Origin: a virus
Virus record (IMG/VR): IMGVR_UViG_3300046455_000452
Span: 1 to 36,685 of that record
Reading direction: 5' to 3' (one strand)
Length of the DNA stretch: 36,685 nucleotides
Part shown: positions 36,178-36,685 of the stretch, piece by piece
How positions within the stretch are numbered: position 1 is the stretch's first letter
How the letters are laid out: the number at the start of each line of letters is the position of its first letter
The notes under the pieces: generated by a model
Databases searched by the model: none
What the model saw: the letters and a program-made list of their open reading frames with translations, nothing else
What the model was told of the DNA's origin: nothing
Position numbers and translations under genes: made by a program

Positions 36178-36685
36178 TATGGCCGTGGAGGCCCTGACGG
36201 GGGACAAGGTCGCCTACGTCGCGGAGAGCGACCCGGCGGCCTCTCTCGTGCTCAAGCACCACTGGCCCGACGTGCCGAACATCGGCGACATCACGACGTA
36301 CGACTTCACGCAGCTCGTCGGCTTGGTGGACACCATCGTGGCCGGGTTCCCCTGCCGCAACACCTCCAACGCCGGCCGAAGGGATGGGATCAATGGCCAA
36401 TGGTCGCGGGTCTGGAAGGACGTCTGCCGGGCCGTCCGCGATGTACGACCTCGTCACGCGTTCCTGGAGAACGTTGCGGCGCTCCGGTCGCGGGGCCTCG
36501 ATGTCGTCGCTGAAGACCTGGCCTCGATCGGGTATGACCTCTGGTGGACGACTCTTCGAGCTTCCGACCTGGGAGCCGCCCACCAGCGAGACCGATGGTT
36601 CGGCGTCGCTGTTCCCCACGCCGAAGGCGAGCGACGGCCCCCACGGGGGGCCGAACCAGCGCAGCAGCAAGGGGAAGTACGACGC
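36137..36685 (+). CDS. DNA cytosine-C5 methyltransferase, N-terminal part (runs off window)
   Basis: It starts at ATG 36137 with AAGGAGGG 5 bases upstream; 183 codons are visible. Motif I is ILSLCTGYGGLDMAVEAL, motif IV is AGFPCRNTSNAGRRDGI with catalytic Cys, motif VI is FLENVAAL, and motif VIII is AAHQRDRWFGVA. The target-recognition and motif IX-X parts are outside the window. From about 36600 two frames both look methyltransferase-like, so a 1-base indel or frameshift is possible (see findings). It may protect phage DNA from host restriction. Confidence 0.88.
   Translation, partial: MPILSLCTGYGGLDMAVEALTGDKVAYVAESDPAASLVLKHHWPDVPNIGDITTYDFTQLVGLVDTIVAGFPCRNTSNAGRRDGINGQWSRVWKDVCRAVRDVRPRHAFLENVAALRSRGLDVVAEDLASIGYDLWWTTLRASDLGAAHQRDRWFGVAVPHAEGERRPPRGAEPAQQQGEVRR

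Overview
This window is part of a high-GC actinobacteriophage genome, most likely from a phage of Streptomyces or a close relative. The evidence is the overall GC richness, many GTG starts, a WhiB-family protein, a DUF5753/DUF397 pair, and a large serine integrase. The virion genes include an N4-gp56-type capsid protein and a scaffold. They also include a chain of large internal-virion-type proteins, two of which carry different peptidoglycan hydrolases. No long tape-measure protein or siphovirus tail cassette is visible, which suggests a short-tailed (podovirus-like) particle. Both window ends cut through genes: a tail protein on the left and a DNA cytosine methyltransferase on the right.

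Left arm (1-21.7 kb, all minus strand, read right to left): a small hypothetical protein, the large terminase, a DUF2829/Tad2-like anti-defence protein, an amidase endolysin, the portal, four small proteins, a 1617-residue virion protein, a 296-residue protein, an NlpC/P60 protein, a lytic transglycosylase and a 400-residue protein. A tRNA-like element, a terminator and a CTAG-type palindromic element follow. Then come scaffold, capsid, small head proteins, adaptor and tail proteins. The same order of terminator, CTAG element and gene start occurs in front of the terminase unit at 21.8 kb. These are probably the two late transcription starts.

Centre (21.7-23.65 kb): the two arms diverge here. 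After one small zinc-finger gene comes about 1.5 kb with no convincing gene. Its first 0.72 kb (22187-22902) is a nearly uninterrupted array of more than 20 GC-rich hairpins, mostly with 4-nt loops. It sits beside the terminase operon. I consider it the most unusual element in the window.

Right arm (23.65-36.7 kb, plus strand): a series of short transcription units of small proteins, mostly separated by strong terminators. The first gene of each of five units has its Shine-Dalgarno GGAGAG in the loop of a small hairpin whose stem sequence differs each time. Next come a DUF5753/DUF397 pair, two further tRNA-like elements with abnormal anticodon arms, a ParB-like protein, HTH proteins and a serine integrase. 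After these are a cluster of micro-ORFs, a WhiB-like protein, an HNH / Cas4-like exonuclease / HNH block, two mini-proteins and the truncated cytosine methyltransferase.

The integrase indicates a temperate lifestyle, but I could not recognise a clear immunity repressor or attP. All functional calls come from reading motifs by eye, with no database search.
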